NCBI GenBank assembly: GCA_031292275.1
Contig: JARLHL010000105.1
Span: 55,404-119,403 of the forward strand
Length of the DNA stretch: 64,000 bases
Source of the DNA: Desulfocapsaceae bacterium
GTDB taxonomy: Bacteria; Desulfobacterota; Desulfobulbia; Desulfobulbales; Desulfocapsaceae
Direction: 5' to 3'
Shown here piece by piece: positions 44,972-53,693 of this stretch (position 1 is its first letter; every line of letters starts with the position of its first letter). A program made the translations under genes and the position numbers. A model generated the notes under the pieces. The model was given only the letters and a program-made list of their open reading frames with translations, did not search any database and was not told the DNA's origin.

Positions 44972-45745
44972 CTATTTTTCTGCTGGGGGAGGGGTGTTTT
45001 CCAGGAGCGAAATAATGGCATCCGCCGGCTTGTATCCCGGATAGACCCTGCCGTCAGGCAAGATAAGCGTCGGAGTGGAATTGATATGCAGCTTCTCGGC
45101 CAGCTGAATGTTCTTATCCACCTGATCGGTCTCACAGACAGCCGGCGGCACCGGTTTTCCGGCCAGACTGTCGGCAAGAATCTTGGCAGACTTGGTACAG
45201 ATAATCGTCTTTGCCCGTTCATAGGAATTCGGATGGCTGGGGAGAGGAAACATCTTGATATAAAATGCAATATCCTTCCTCTTCAAGACGACTTGCTCCA
45301 TTTCCGGATGCAATTTCTGACAGAAGGGACATTGCGGGTCATCGAAGACGATAATTTTAATGGGTGCCTTCGGATCGCCGATAACAACGGCATCCTGCAG
45401 CGGAACAGTCTTTACATCCACTGTTTCAACGGCTGGCTGGGGAGTGATATTCTCGCCATCCTGCAGCCGTATGATGTTGCCGCTGATTACATATTTTTTC
45501 GAAAAATCGAGATAAAGAGGAATAGTCTTGCCCTGATAAGATGCTTCCAGCTGCCAGAGTCCGGGGACATCACTCAATTTCACGCTCAGAACATCGTCGA
45601 CCTTGCCTTTGAGAATACCGCTGGCCTCCTCTCTGGTCAGAGCATGACAGTCAACGCAATTTCCAGTCCCGCATCCGTCTTTCTGAAAGCCAAAAGCTGT
45701 AGTGGCTGAACACAGAAGACAAAAAGATATCAAAAGCCTTTTCAT
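44972..45745 (-). CDS. DsbC-like periplasmic disulfide isomerase with a CxxCH haem motif
   Basis: A 257-residue exported protein. After the signal peptide (MKRLLISFCLLCSATTAFG) comes CGTGNCVDCHALTREEA, containing the c-type haem motif CVDCH. A small DsbC-like dimerisation domain follows (VDDVLSVKLSDVPGLWQLEA, LYLDFSKKYVISG), then a thioredoxin-fold domain with active-site CPFC (DDPQCPFCQK) near residue 140 and the cis-Pro loop STPTLILPDG. It should shuffle disulfides in the periplasm. The motif suggests that it handles, or itself carries, c-type haem. AAGGAAA precedes the ATG. Confidence 0.9.
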   Translation of the reverse strand: MKRLLISFCLLCSATTAFGFQKDGCGTGNCVDCHALTREEASGILKGKVDDVLSVKLSDVPGLWQLEASYQGKTIPLYLDFSKKYVISGNIIRLQDGENITPQPAVETVDVKTVPLQDAVVIGDPKAPIKIIVFDDPQCPFCQKLHPEMEQVVLKRKDIAFYIKMFPLPSHPNSYERAKTIICTKSAKILADSLAGKPVPPAVCETDQVDKNIQLAEKLHINSTPTLILPDGRVYPGYKPADAIISLLENTPPPAEK

Positions 45746-46102
45746 TGTATTTCCTTAGTGTTGATCATGAATATGTCTATCCGCATTGCACGCGGGGCGG
45801 ACAGGAAAAGTGTAGCATCAGGTTATCATACAGATATTCACCGTTTCTTTCAACTCCCCGTTTCTCTGCCGTCGACATTGTGCGTCCGCCGCATAAAACG
45901 GGATGGAACTCTTGCATGAACACCTATGCAGGAGCTGGGGAGGAATAAATCTGAAATGTGGTAAAAGGGGCTCATCTCTGCAGGATGCCGCAGGATCCGC
46001 ACGTCTCTATATGAAATTACTCCAGAAGCAGCAGTCTTGCCATGCCGGAGGGACAAGCTTTCATGGTTCGTTGCGACAGGTCAGCATGGTCCGGCCTGCC
46101 GG
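45746..46102. other. Intergenic region, 357 bases, holding repeat copy C
   Basis: No supported gene. It lies between the dsbC-like gene start and the 3' end of msbA. Its last ~95 bases are copy C of the intergenic repeat. Confidence 0.55.
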
Positions 46103-46106
46103 TCAG
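46010..46106 (+). repeat. Intergenic repeat family, copy C
   Basis: The copy runs from TATGAAATTAC through CCAGAAGCAGCAG, TGCCATGCCGGAGGGAC and AAGCTTTCATGG to GGTCCGGCCTGCCGGTCA. It overlaps the last few bases of msbA. ATGAAA and TTTCAT at its arms can pair. The 3' module is more diverged than in copies A and B. Confidence 0.65.
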
Positions 46107-47830
46107 GCATACTGCATCCTGTAGAGCAGCTCGTATTCTCCGTCCAAGGCGATGAGCTCGTCGTGTGTTCCCTCCTCGACGATGGAGCCGTTTTTGACGA
46201 CAATAATCCGGTTGGCGTTCTTGATCGTCGAGAGCCGGTGGGCAATCACCAGGGTTGTCCGGTTCTTCATCAGATTTTCGAGGGCCTTCTGGACCTCACG
46301 CTCGGATTCGGTATCGAGGGCCGATGTCGCTTCATCCAGAATGAGAATGGGGGCGTTTTTCAAAAGGGCCCGGGCGATGGTAATGCGCTGGCGCTCGCCG
46401 CCTGAAAGCCTGGAGCCTCCTTCACCGATAACGGTGTCGAATCCATCGGGAAGTTCATTTATGAAGCTGAGGGCATGGGCGGCCTCGGCAGCTGCCATGA
46501 TTTCCTGCTCCGATCTGTTCAGATCACCGTAGGCGATATTATTCCGCACCGTATCGTTAAAGAGGATGGTCTGCTGGGTGACCATGGCAATCTGGCTCCT
46601 CAATGACCGAAGGGTCACCGAGGTGATATCCTGGCCGTCAATGAGGATAGCCCCTGCCTCGACCTTCAGAAAACGGGGAATCAGGTTGGACAGAGTCGTC
46701 TTTCCGCCACCGCTGGGACCGACAACCGCCAGGACCTGTCCAGCCGGGATGGTGAGATTGATATCCGTTAAAACCGTATTCTTCGCGTCATAGCTGAAGG
46801 AGAGCTTTTTAAACTCGATTGCCTTGCAAAAGGGCCCGAGCTCCGTGGCGCCGGGAAGGTCGGCGATCTCCGGTTCGACATCAAGCAGGCTGAAGACCCT
46901 GGTGGCCGCCGCCATTCCCTGCTGGACCGTCGAGTTCATCTCGCTGACGCTCTTCACTGGCTCATAGGCGGCAATGAGGGCGGTCAAGAACGCAAAAAAC
47001 GTCCCTGGCGTGGCCGTCCCCCGGATCACCTCATTACCCCCGAACCAGATAATAAGAGCAATGGCGACGCCGCCGATAAATTCCATCAGCGGATGCTGCA
47101 TACTCCGAAAGCGGGCGGCCTGGATGATCACGGAAAAGAGCTTGCGCACCTGGTTCCGGAACCGCCTGCCCTCATATTTTTCCATGCAGAAGGCCTTGAC
47201 GATCCTGTTGCCGGTGATGGTCTCATAGAGCATATTGGAGACATTGGCCGTCTCTTCCTGGGTCTTAGTGCTCAGACGCCTGAAGATCCGGCCGAACTTG
47301 ACGATGGGAAAACCGGCCACCGGCAGGATGATAAAAGAAAACATCGCGAGTTTCCAGTTCATGTAGAAAACGACACCCAGAAGGATGACCACCTGCAGAA
47401 AATCCCGGATGATCCCGACCAGGGCATTGGAAACGGCCTGCTGCATCAGGGTGATATCGGAAATCACCCTGGAAATCAAGGTCCCCGTCGGCATCTCGTG
47501 GAAAAAAGACAGGGACTGGGTATGGATATGTTCGAAGACCAGGATCCGCAGATCCCGAATAATGGACTGACCGATCTTTTCCAGCAGGAAATAATAGAGA
47601 TAATAAAAGCCTGACTTCAGAAAGAAGATGAGGACCACCATCAGGGGGAGGATATTCAGGAAGAAGATGTTTTTTTCCATGAATATCTTGTCAAGCAGGT
47701 CCTTGACCAGATAGGCCTGAAAACCCGTCATTGCGGCGACAAAGAACATTGCCACCATGGCGATGAGCAACCTGAACCGGTAGGGCCTGATTGTTGCGTA
47801 GAGTCTGGATAATATTTCTTTATTCGTCAT
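46103..47830 (-). CDS. msbA: Lipid A export ABC transporter MsbA
   Basis: A ~575-residue half-transporter: six membrane helices in the first ~310 residues (including the QAVSNALVGIIRDFLQVVILLGVVF region), then an ATPase domain with Walker A GPSGGGKTT, signature LSGGERQRITIARAL, Walker B ILILDEATSALDTESE and the switch His in IAHRLST. The motifs fit MsbA, which flips lipid A-core across the inner membrane. The context (lpxL and an ELM1-type gene upstream) supports this. The ATG at 47830 is used rather than a TTG one codon earlier. Confidence 0.93.
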   Translation of the reverse strand: MTNKEILSRLYATIRPYRFRLLIAMVAMFFVAAMTGFQAYLVKDLLDKIFMEKNIFFLNILPLMVVLIFFLKSGFYYLYYFLLEKIGQSIIRDLRILVFEHIHTQSLSFFHEMPTGTLISRVISDITLMQQAVSNALVGIIRDFLQVVILLGVVFYMNWKLAMFSFIILPVAGFPIVKFGRIFRRLSTKTQEETANVSNMLYETITGNRIVKAFCMEKYEGRRFRNQVRKLFSVIIQAARFRSMQHPLMEFIGGVAIALIIWFGGNEVIRGTATPGTFFAFLTALIAAYEPVKSVSEMNSTVQQGMAAATRVFSLLDVEPEIADLPGATELGPFCKAIEFKKLSFSYDAKNTVLTDINLTIPAGQVLAVVGPSGGGKTTLSNLIPRFLKVEAGAILIDGQDITSVTLRSLRSQIAMVTQQTILFNDTVRNNIAYGDLNRSEQEIMAAAEAAHALSFINELPDGFDTVIGEGGSRLSGGERQRITIARALLKNAPILILDEATSALDTESEREVQKALENLMKNRTTLVIAHRLSTIKNANRIIVVKNGSIVEEGTHDELIALDGEYELLYRMQYA

Positions 47831-47959
47831 CAAATCGTCTTATAACGCATTCGTATTTTTCATGAGCGGCCGAAAGAAGGGCCGGAATTGACGAGTATTC
47901 TTACACTAGTCCTGATGAATAACAAAGTGAAATTTTGGCGGGATGCCGAGGGACCGGCC

Positions 47960-48886
47960 CTAGAGAAAAATCTGGCCCAAGCTCCGCGGCACCCGCTGCG
48001 GATAATCCTTTTTGGTCCATAAGCGATGAAAAAGATTAAACCACTGCTGGGGATTTTCCCTGATGAAGGATTCGTAGGGTTTGATGCTGGAGGCGCAGAT
48101 CCGGGTGATATTCTCCTCTGAGATCGCATCATATGCAGGCAGCGGCACATCATCCAGGTCGATATGCAAGACGCCGTCCTTGACGTAATAGACGCTGGTC
48201 ATCACCGGCGCCTGGGTACGCAGATGCAGGATTCCCGCCCCCTTTGCGCAGTGTAAGGGCCTGTCAAAAAAGGGAATGACGGTCCCCTTCTGATGGAAAT
48301 TCTGATCCAGGCTGATGATCAGGACCCTGTTTCTTTTGAGGGCCTCCTGATAGTGACCGATGCCGACCTGACTGTGCATATGCTCGAGACTTGTGCCGTA
48401 ACGCTGCCGCTGCCGTATGAAATAGGCATCGGAAAGCGGATTGCTCTGCTGCTGATAGATCAGAGTAGTGGGGATAGCATGAGAATTGAACCAGGCGAAA
48501 TAGGCTTCAAACCAGCAGCCGTGGAAAGTAGTCAGGATCACGCCCTTCCCCTGCGCCAGAGCCTTCTCCAATTTCTCCCGCCCTGATATCTCCGCATTCT
48601 GGATCATATGGAAAATCTTCTGGCGATGAAGGATGAAGATCTGCCCGAAGGTCCTGACAAACTGAAGATAGACATCCCGCAGCAGACGAATCTTGTCGGC
48701 ATGGCCCATATCCGGACAGACCGTAGAAAGATTACTGTAGGCGACGGGCAGTCGGACAGGAAAGGCAACCCAGACAATCCAGCCGACCAGAGAGGAGAAC
48801 CCCATAATCACCGGCAGCGGAAGAAGATTGATAAAAAAAACGAGGCCCCGAAGGACGGCGTATTCAATTTTATACTTAATTTTCAT
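47960..48886 (-). CDS. LpxL/HtrB-family lipid A acyltransferase
   Basis: A 308-residue inner-membrane-associated acyltransferase. An N-terminal hydrophobic anchor (LRGLVFFINLLPLPVIMGFSSLVGW) is followed by the catalytic HxxxxE in TTFHGCWFEAYF near residue 120, ISLDQNF, and the C-terminal QQWFNLFHRLWTKKDYP. It adds a secondary acyl chain to Kdo-lipid A. The gene lies between the ELM1-type gene and msbA on the minus strand. No Kdo transferase is encoded here. Confidence 0.9.
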   Translation of the reverse strand: MKIKYKIEYAVLRGLVFFINLLPLPVIMGFSSLVGWIVWVAFPVRLPVAYSNLSTVCPDMGHADKIRLLRDVYLQFVRTFGQIFILHRQKIFHMIQNAEISGREKLEKALAQGKGVILTTFHGCWFEAYFAWFNSHAIPTTLIYQQQSNPLSDAYFIRQRQRYGTSLEHMHSQVGIGHYQEALKRNRVLIISLDQNFHQKGTVIPFFDRPLHCAKGAGILHLRTQAPVMTSVYYVKDGVLHIDLDDVPLPAYDAISEENITRICASSIKPYESFIRENPQQWFNLFHRLWTKKDYPQRVPRSLGQIFL

Positions 48887-48977
48887 AATTCTCTATGAAT
48901 TCAGCTCAATGCCAGTTGCAATAATCGTTCTGCAACTCCAAGCCGGGCTGTTCTTCGTTGCTGTTTGGGATCAAGCA

Positions 48978-49967
48978 TCATCGAGCGGGACCTCTTCTCA
49001 TGGACTGCAACTTGTCCAGGATGGCCTGGGCGCACCGGCCGGCCTCATCCAGCGGTTCGCGGGAGTTCCACCGGGCAGCGCCCTTCTTCCAGGCATCGAA
49101 AGACACGACCAGACCGTGTTCCAGCAGAAATCGTTCGCTGCGGCTGAATTTATTATTCCGATCCTTCCAGGCAACCGGGATAATACCAAGGTTGCATCCG
49201 GCAGAGAGCGCCTCGTAGATCATGGACATCGAATCAGCAGAGACCCAGACCGTGCCGTTGCCCCCGTACTGCTCTTCGACCCAGCCGGAGGCTGTATTCT
49301 CATACCTGAAAAATTCGACATTTTCCAGTTCTTTGGCGAGCCCTTCCATTAAAATTATGGTTGCAGCGGGTGTCCTCGGCGAAGAGGAGACGGTCCATCT
49401 CTTATCCTTCTCTGTGATGGCAAGGGTACGGACAGACTCAGCAATTTCAACAGAATTCCAGAAATGGCTCTTCTCGTCCACCCCGCCCAGCAGGACCAGA
49501 CCCCGGCTTTGATCATGCTCTGCTGAAGGAATCGAACAGTTGGGAGGACCAATGGTGAGCAGGACATTGTCCCGGGCGGCAATCCCGTCATGCTCAGGGA
49601 CACAGCAGAGATCAAACCGTCCTCTAAGGAGGATGGACGGCGCCATGCAGGTGACGCAGAGGGCATGACAGTGCCGTTTTGAGGACAGCATGGGGATATG
49701 GGTATGCGATCCCGTACCAATCAGGAGATGAAAGGCCCCCTGGATACCGGCCGGAGGGGAGTCCAGACCCAAGAGATACCTCAGCCAGGCCCAGGCCTCC
49801 TGCCCAGGGGATCTGCGGACAATCCGGATCTCCGTCTCCTCCAGGGGATGCAGCCTGCGCAGCGCCCTAACAATTCCAAGGGTCTGCTTTTCGTGTCCCG
49901 GACTGCCATCAAGAAATACAGCCACCTTCAACGGGAGGCCTTCACCTCTGTCCATAACATCCATCAT
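48978..49967 (-). CDS. ELM1/GtrOC1-family putative glycosyltransferase
   Basis: A 329-residue protein with the family features: VFLDGSPGHEKQTLGIVRAL at the N-terminus, LLIGTGSHTHIPML, VTCMAPSILLRGRFDLCCVPEHD, GPPNCSI and a C-terminal VWVSADSMSMIYEALSAGC. The latter resembles the nucleotide-sugar-binding region of GT-B enzymes such as MurG and LpxB. Members are found near lipid A genes. The reaction here is unknown, but the lpxL-msbA context points to envelope glycolipid synthesis. The true start may be a few codons downstream (MDRGEG). Confidence 0.85.
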   Translation of the reverse strand: MMDVMDRGEGLPLKVAVFLDGSPGHEKQTLGIVRALRRLHPLEETEIRIVRRSPGQEAWAWLRYLLGLDSPPAGIQGAFHLLIGTGSHTHIPMLSSKRHCHALCVTCMAPSILLRGRFDLCCVPEHDGIAARDNVLLTIGPPNCSIPSAEHDQSRGLVLLGGVDEKSHFWNSVEIAESVRTLAITEKDKRWTVSSSPRTPAATIILMEGLAKELENVEFFRYENTASGWVEEQYGGNGTVWVSADSMSMIYEALSAGCNLGIIPVAWKDRNNKFSRSERFLLEHGLVVSFDAWKKGAARWNSREPLDEAGRCAQAILDKLQSMRRGPAR

Positions 49968-50066
49968 ACCTAAGAGACCGGGAATGCGTAGAATTACACA
50001 GGAAGCTCCCCCTGGACGAAAACAGATTCCCGCCTCGTCCGGAGGAAGGGGAAGAATTTCGTGTTC

Positions 50067-52304
50067 TTATGGCTGCTGCTGACCGGGCGGTGGTCTGCGC
50101 CCGCCGCCTGCCAGTTTTACAATTATCTGATTGGATTTATGCAGTCTGGAGGTCATCGTCTTAAAAAGATGACTGGAAACGTCCGGGTATTTTTCGATGA
50201 TTTCATCGATCTTATTTCCGGGAAACCTCTTGACCGTGCTTCGTCCCTGCGAGACGATGGAAGCAGTCCTCTGTTCTCCGGAAATGGCTGCCATTTCTCC
50301 GAAATATTCACCCGGTTCAGTCAGCTCGGCGATCTTCTTGCCTCCTTTGATCACAGTCAGGGCACCGCGGATCAGCTTGAAGAAATCGATATCCGTGTTG
50401 CCCTCCCGGATGATCAGATCACCATCCTCATACTCCTCCACATCGGGGTTCACCAGATACGACGGCAGACTCTCCTTATGGGCGACCGTCCGCCGCAAGG
50501 CCTCTTCGACGCTGGTTATCCCCTTCCGTACCTTCTTCAAGGCGGCGTCACGCAGGGGGGTCATGCCTTCCTGCATCGCAATTTTCCGGAGCTGATCCTC
50601 AGGGACCTCGGCGCTGATGGCCTTGGAGACCTCATCGGTCACCTCCATGAGTTCAAAGAAACCGACCCGGCCCTTATATCCAAGGTTATTGCACTCCGGG
50701 CAGCCATTGGGGCCGTAGACAACCAGGTCGTCGACTTCATCCTCCTTAAAGCCGGCATGCAGCAATTCATTTCTGTCGTATTTGACCGGCTTTTTGCATT
50801 TCTGACAGAGCTTGCGTCCAAGCCTCTGGGACAGGACCATCGTAATGGAGGAGGCCAGCATGAACGGGGGAATTCCGATATCAGCCATACGGGATATCGT
50901 CGCCGCACTGTCATTGGTATGCAGGGTGGAGAAGACCAGATGCCCGGTCATGGCCGCCTTGATGGCGATCTCAGCCGTGTCCATATCGCGGATCTCACCC
51001 ACCATGATGATGTCGGGATCCTGGCGGAGAAAGGCCTTGAGGGCCGCCGCGAAGGTCATTCCCACGTCGGTATTGACGTTGACCTGATTGATGCCCTTAA
51101 AGTTAAACTCCACGGGATCCTCAGCGGTCAGGATTTTAATATCTTCACTGTTGAGCGAGTTGAGCGCGGAATAGAGGGTAACGGTCTTGCCCGAACCCGT
51201 CGGTCCGGTTACCAGGAGCAGTCCCTGAGGACGGTTCAGGCAGCGCTTCAGCATATCGAAGGTCTCCTGCTCAAAACCGAGGTGGGTCAGATCCACATTC
51301 AAAGACCCCTTGTCCAGGATACGCAGAACCACCGATTCCCCGAAGAGCGTGGGCAGGGACGACACCCGGAAATCGACGGAGCGATTTTTTCCCATACGCA
51401 TCTTGATACGGCCATCCTGCGGCACCCTTCTTTCCGTGATATCGAGGCCGGCGAGTATCTTCAGGCGGGCAACCAGCGCATTTCTGATGTTCAGGGGAAG
51501 ATTCATGGACTTAAAGAGGGCCCCGTCCTTCCGATAGCGGATCTGCATGGACTTTTCATAAGGCTCCACATGCACGTCAGACACCCCTTCCTGAACTGCC
51601 TTGATCAGAACCCCGTTCACCAGCTTGATAATCGGGGCATCGGAAGCGGCAAACTGGTCTCGTCCATCCTCTTCGCTTATACTTTCAAGCTCAAACTCGC
51701 CTGCGGCATCTGCCACAATGGACCCGAAGTCGTCCACCTGGGTGACGGTCAGCTCCTCAACCTCCTCCTTGACAGAAGAAGCCGTCAGTGATTTAACCTC
51801 TTCTTCATTGATATGATAGTATTTTACATATGCCTCAATAATATCGGTCTCGGTGGATACACAGACGGACAGTTCCTTGTTCAGGACATTCTGCAATTCT
51901 TCAACAGCGGTGGCGTCCGAAGGCTCGGCCATGGTTATCTGCAGCGTATTCCCCGCCATACGCAGGGGGAAGGCCATGTATTCCTTGGCCACGTCATAGG
52001 ACATCAGATGCACGGCATCCTTAGACGGAGGCTCGGTCTTGATGACAACGGCTGGATAGTTGTGCTGGCGACTGAGAAAATTAAAAACTGTATTTTCGTC
52101 GATATAATCAAGACGGCGTAAAATACTGCTCAGGCGTCCCCCGGCTTTACTCATCTCCTTCTTGGCGGTTTCAAGCTGTGTCGGAGTTATGTATCCGGCT
52201 TTACTAAGCAATTCACCGATTTTTATCCTTCCTGCGCCAGATTGGTCCTTAACAGTTTTCTTTATCGAGGACTTCCTGTTGAGAGTCGGAGTTTTTTCTG
52301 CCAT
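50067..52304 (-). CDS. PilB/GspE-type secretion ATPase fused to a cyclic-nucleotide-binding domain
   Basis: A 745-residue protein. The N-terminal MshEN-type region (residues ~25-165) is followed by the hexameric ATPase with Walker A GPTGSGKTVTLYSAL near residue 368, an Asp-box LTAEDPVEFNFKGI, Walker B DIIMVGEIRDMDTAEIA and a His-box STLHTNDSAAT. A tetra-cysteine zinc segment (CQKCKKP, CPECNN) follows. From ~625 the chain continues into a Crp-like cyclic-nucleotide-binding fold (GDLIIREGNTDIDFFKLIRG, GEYFGEMAAISGEQRTASI), absent from standard PilB. The tail is Pro/Gln-rich. It may gate pilus extension or secretion by a nucleotide signal. No pilin gene is nearby. Confidence 0.93.
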   Translation of the reverse strand: MAEKTPTLNRKSSIKKTVKDQSGAGRIKIGELLSKAGYITPTQLETAKKEMSKAGGRLSSILRRLDYIDENTVFNFLSRQHNYPAVVIKTEPPSKDAVHLMSYDVAKEYMAFPLRMAGNTLQITMAEPSDATAVEELQNVLNKELSVCVSTETDIIEAYVKYYHINEEEVKSLTASSVKEEVEELTVTQVDDFGSIVADAAGEFELESISEEDGRDQFAASDAPIIKLVNGVLIKAVQEGVSDVHVEPYEKSMQIRYRKDGALFKSMNLPLNIRNALVARLKILAGLDITERRVPQDGRIKMRMGKNRSVDFRVSSLPTLFGESVVLRILDKGSLNVDLTHLGFEQETFDMLKRCLNRPQGLLLVTGPTGSGKTVTLYSALNSLNSEDIKILTAEDPVEFNFKGINQVNVNTDVGMTFAAALKAFLRQDPDIIMVGEIRDMDTAEIAIKAAMTGHLVFSTLHTNDSAATISRMADIGIPPFMLASSITMVLSQRLGRKLCQKCKKPVKYDRNELLHAGFKEDEVDDLVVYGPNGCPECNNLGYKGRVGFFELMEVTDEVSKAISAEVPEDQLRKIAMQEGMTPLRDAALKKVRKGITSVEEALRRTVAHKESLPSYLVNPDVEEYEDGDLIIREGNTDIDFFKLIRGALTVIKGGKKIAELTEPGEYFGEMAAISGEQRTASIVSQGRSTVKRFPGNKIDEIIEKYPDVSSHLFKTMTSRLHKSNQIIVKLAGGGRRPPPGQQQP

Positions 52305-52693
52305 ATTCTTTCTTTTGAGGGAGTAATGATTTCCAATTATGAAATTTCTGTATAACTATACGACAAGTAAACAGATAAGAGAACTTTTTTTTCGAGCTCA
52401 GTAATGAACGAGAGGGGGAAACCGTTTGCAGCACCGGCAAGTCCCGCCCGTTCAGGAAGAAGTTTTGGCATTTTGAAAAATATGCTAGAGTGCCCCATGT
52501 CCCGTGATGAGGGTCCGGTGCCGGGTTTCAAAACAAGGCGGCTCCTCGGCCCCCATCACCTTTGTATGAAAGCTCACCAGAAGCAGCGGCCTCGCCAGAC
52601 CGAAATGCTGAGCTTTCATGTTTCATTGTGGCCGGCCGGTCTGGTCCAGCCATGCTGGTTTAACTGCCATTTGCGTCCAACAAGGATGATAGC
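52305..52693. other. Intergenic region, 389 bases, with repeat copy A
   Basis: It lies between divergently oriented genes. Apart from the repeat at 52565-52662 nothing is recognised; the open frames here are not coding-like. Confidence 0.5.
52565..52662 (+). repeat. Intergenic repeat family, copy A (best-paired copy)
   Basis: The outer arms ATGAAAGCTCA (52566-52576) and TGAGCTTTCAT (52609-52619) are an 11-bp perfect inverted repeat. A second pair, CCAGACCG (52595-52602) and CGGTCTGG (52637-52644), is also perfect and interleaves with the first, as in a pseudoknot or alternative fold. The 3' module GGTCCAGCCATGCTGGTTT starts at 52643. It ends ~32 bases before the gene at 52694. Confidence 0.75.
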
Positions 52694-53128
52694 ATGAACA
52701 AACAGGTACAGAACCTCCTTAAAAAGATCACGTATATTGAGGCAGATATTGAAATTCAAAAACAGATTCTTTTCTCCACTCCCCAGGCCGATCGCAAGGA
52801 ATTGGAGCGTGTCGTGGGAATAATTGCCACCCATAAAGCGGAAATCAATACCCTGCGCGCGAAACTCGAGAAAATTTCACCCAAGGACCATGAACATATC
52901 ATGCTCCTTGAAAGGGCCGTAACCGAATTTAAAAAAATTGCCTCAACAAGGAAATTCAGATCTGTACAGGTCATGCAGGTACAGGAGGACTTGGGTCTTC
53001 AACTCAACCAGACGACCCGGCTTCCCTGCCTGGTTAAGGCCTGCGATGAAGAAGGCGGATGGACAATCATCACACTGGAGGGTGAGGTACGGCAATTCGC
53101 CTCTTCTGAGGTCAAGGAGATACCCTGA
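52694..53128 (+). CDS. Small coiled-coil protein of unknown function
   Basis: A 144-residue soluble protein. The first ~85 residues are strongly helical and heptad-like (LLKKITYIEADIEIQKQIL, HKAEINTLRAKLEKI), and the last ~45 look like a small beta domain (TRLPCLVKACDEEGGWTIITL, VRQFASSEVKEIP). No signal peptide, and I do not recognise the family. AAGGATGATAGC precedes the ATG. The repeat copy A sits just upstream and may be in its 5' leader. Confidence 0.78.
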   Translation: MNKQVQNLLKKITYIEADIEIQKQILFSTPQADRKELERVVGIIATHKAEINTLRAKLEKISPKDHEHIMLLERAVTEFKKIASTRKFRSVQVMQVQEDLGLQLNQTTRLPCLVKACDEEGGWTIITLEGEVRQFASSEVKEIP

Positions 53129-53693
53129 TATCTCTATCCTTCACTCCGCAACACCATCCCCACCGCCTCAATCATTATGCCCACGGGAGCGTTCGGCACC
53201 GACGGAATTACGGGGATGATCAATAAAATATTATTTTATTTCAGATCAATAGCTCATACTGCTCAGAGAGAATGCATCATCAGCAGTGCCGCGGAACATT
53301 CCCGAAAGGGACCATAAAAAGCCATTGCCTCAGGAGAGGTTTTATGGTACGAAATCCATGTTGTTGTGTCCAGGGCCTCGTTATGCAGCAAAAACGTTCG
53401 CCCTCCGCTCAACATATTTGATAATAATAATACGGAGGTTAATTCTTTTTCTTTGTATCGGGAGAGGTAGTTCAATCACAACCGGTATCGTTTTTTTTGA
53501 TTTCAGAGTGCCAGTGTAGAAAAATCAGTTCCATAAGTAAAATTGTTTAGAAACAGCATATTAACAGATTCGATTGTTCCTATAGACAGCGTTCGTACAT
53601 AGATCTTTCGGTATGTCATTTCAACACAATTCCTGGGACCTTGACACACTTTTTCAGCTACCGTAGGGCCCATAACTCACAAAGGAGCGAATC
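53129..53693. other. Intergenic region, 565 bases, upstream of formate-THF ligase
   Basis: No supported gene. It contains a 9-bp inverted repeat: ACCATAAAA at 53311-53319 and TTTTATGGT at 53340-53348. A TTGACA near 53641 lacks a good -10. No known riboswitch was recognised. Confidence 0.5.

Noticed and set aside
50061..51791. A 576-codon open frame on the plus strand
   Set aside because: It is entirely antisense to the PilB/GspE gene, which contains all ATPase motifs. Long antisense frames are common in such GC-biased coding sequence.
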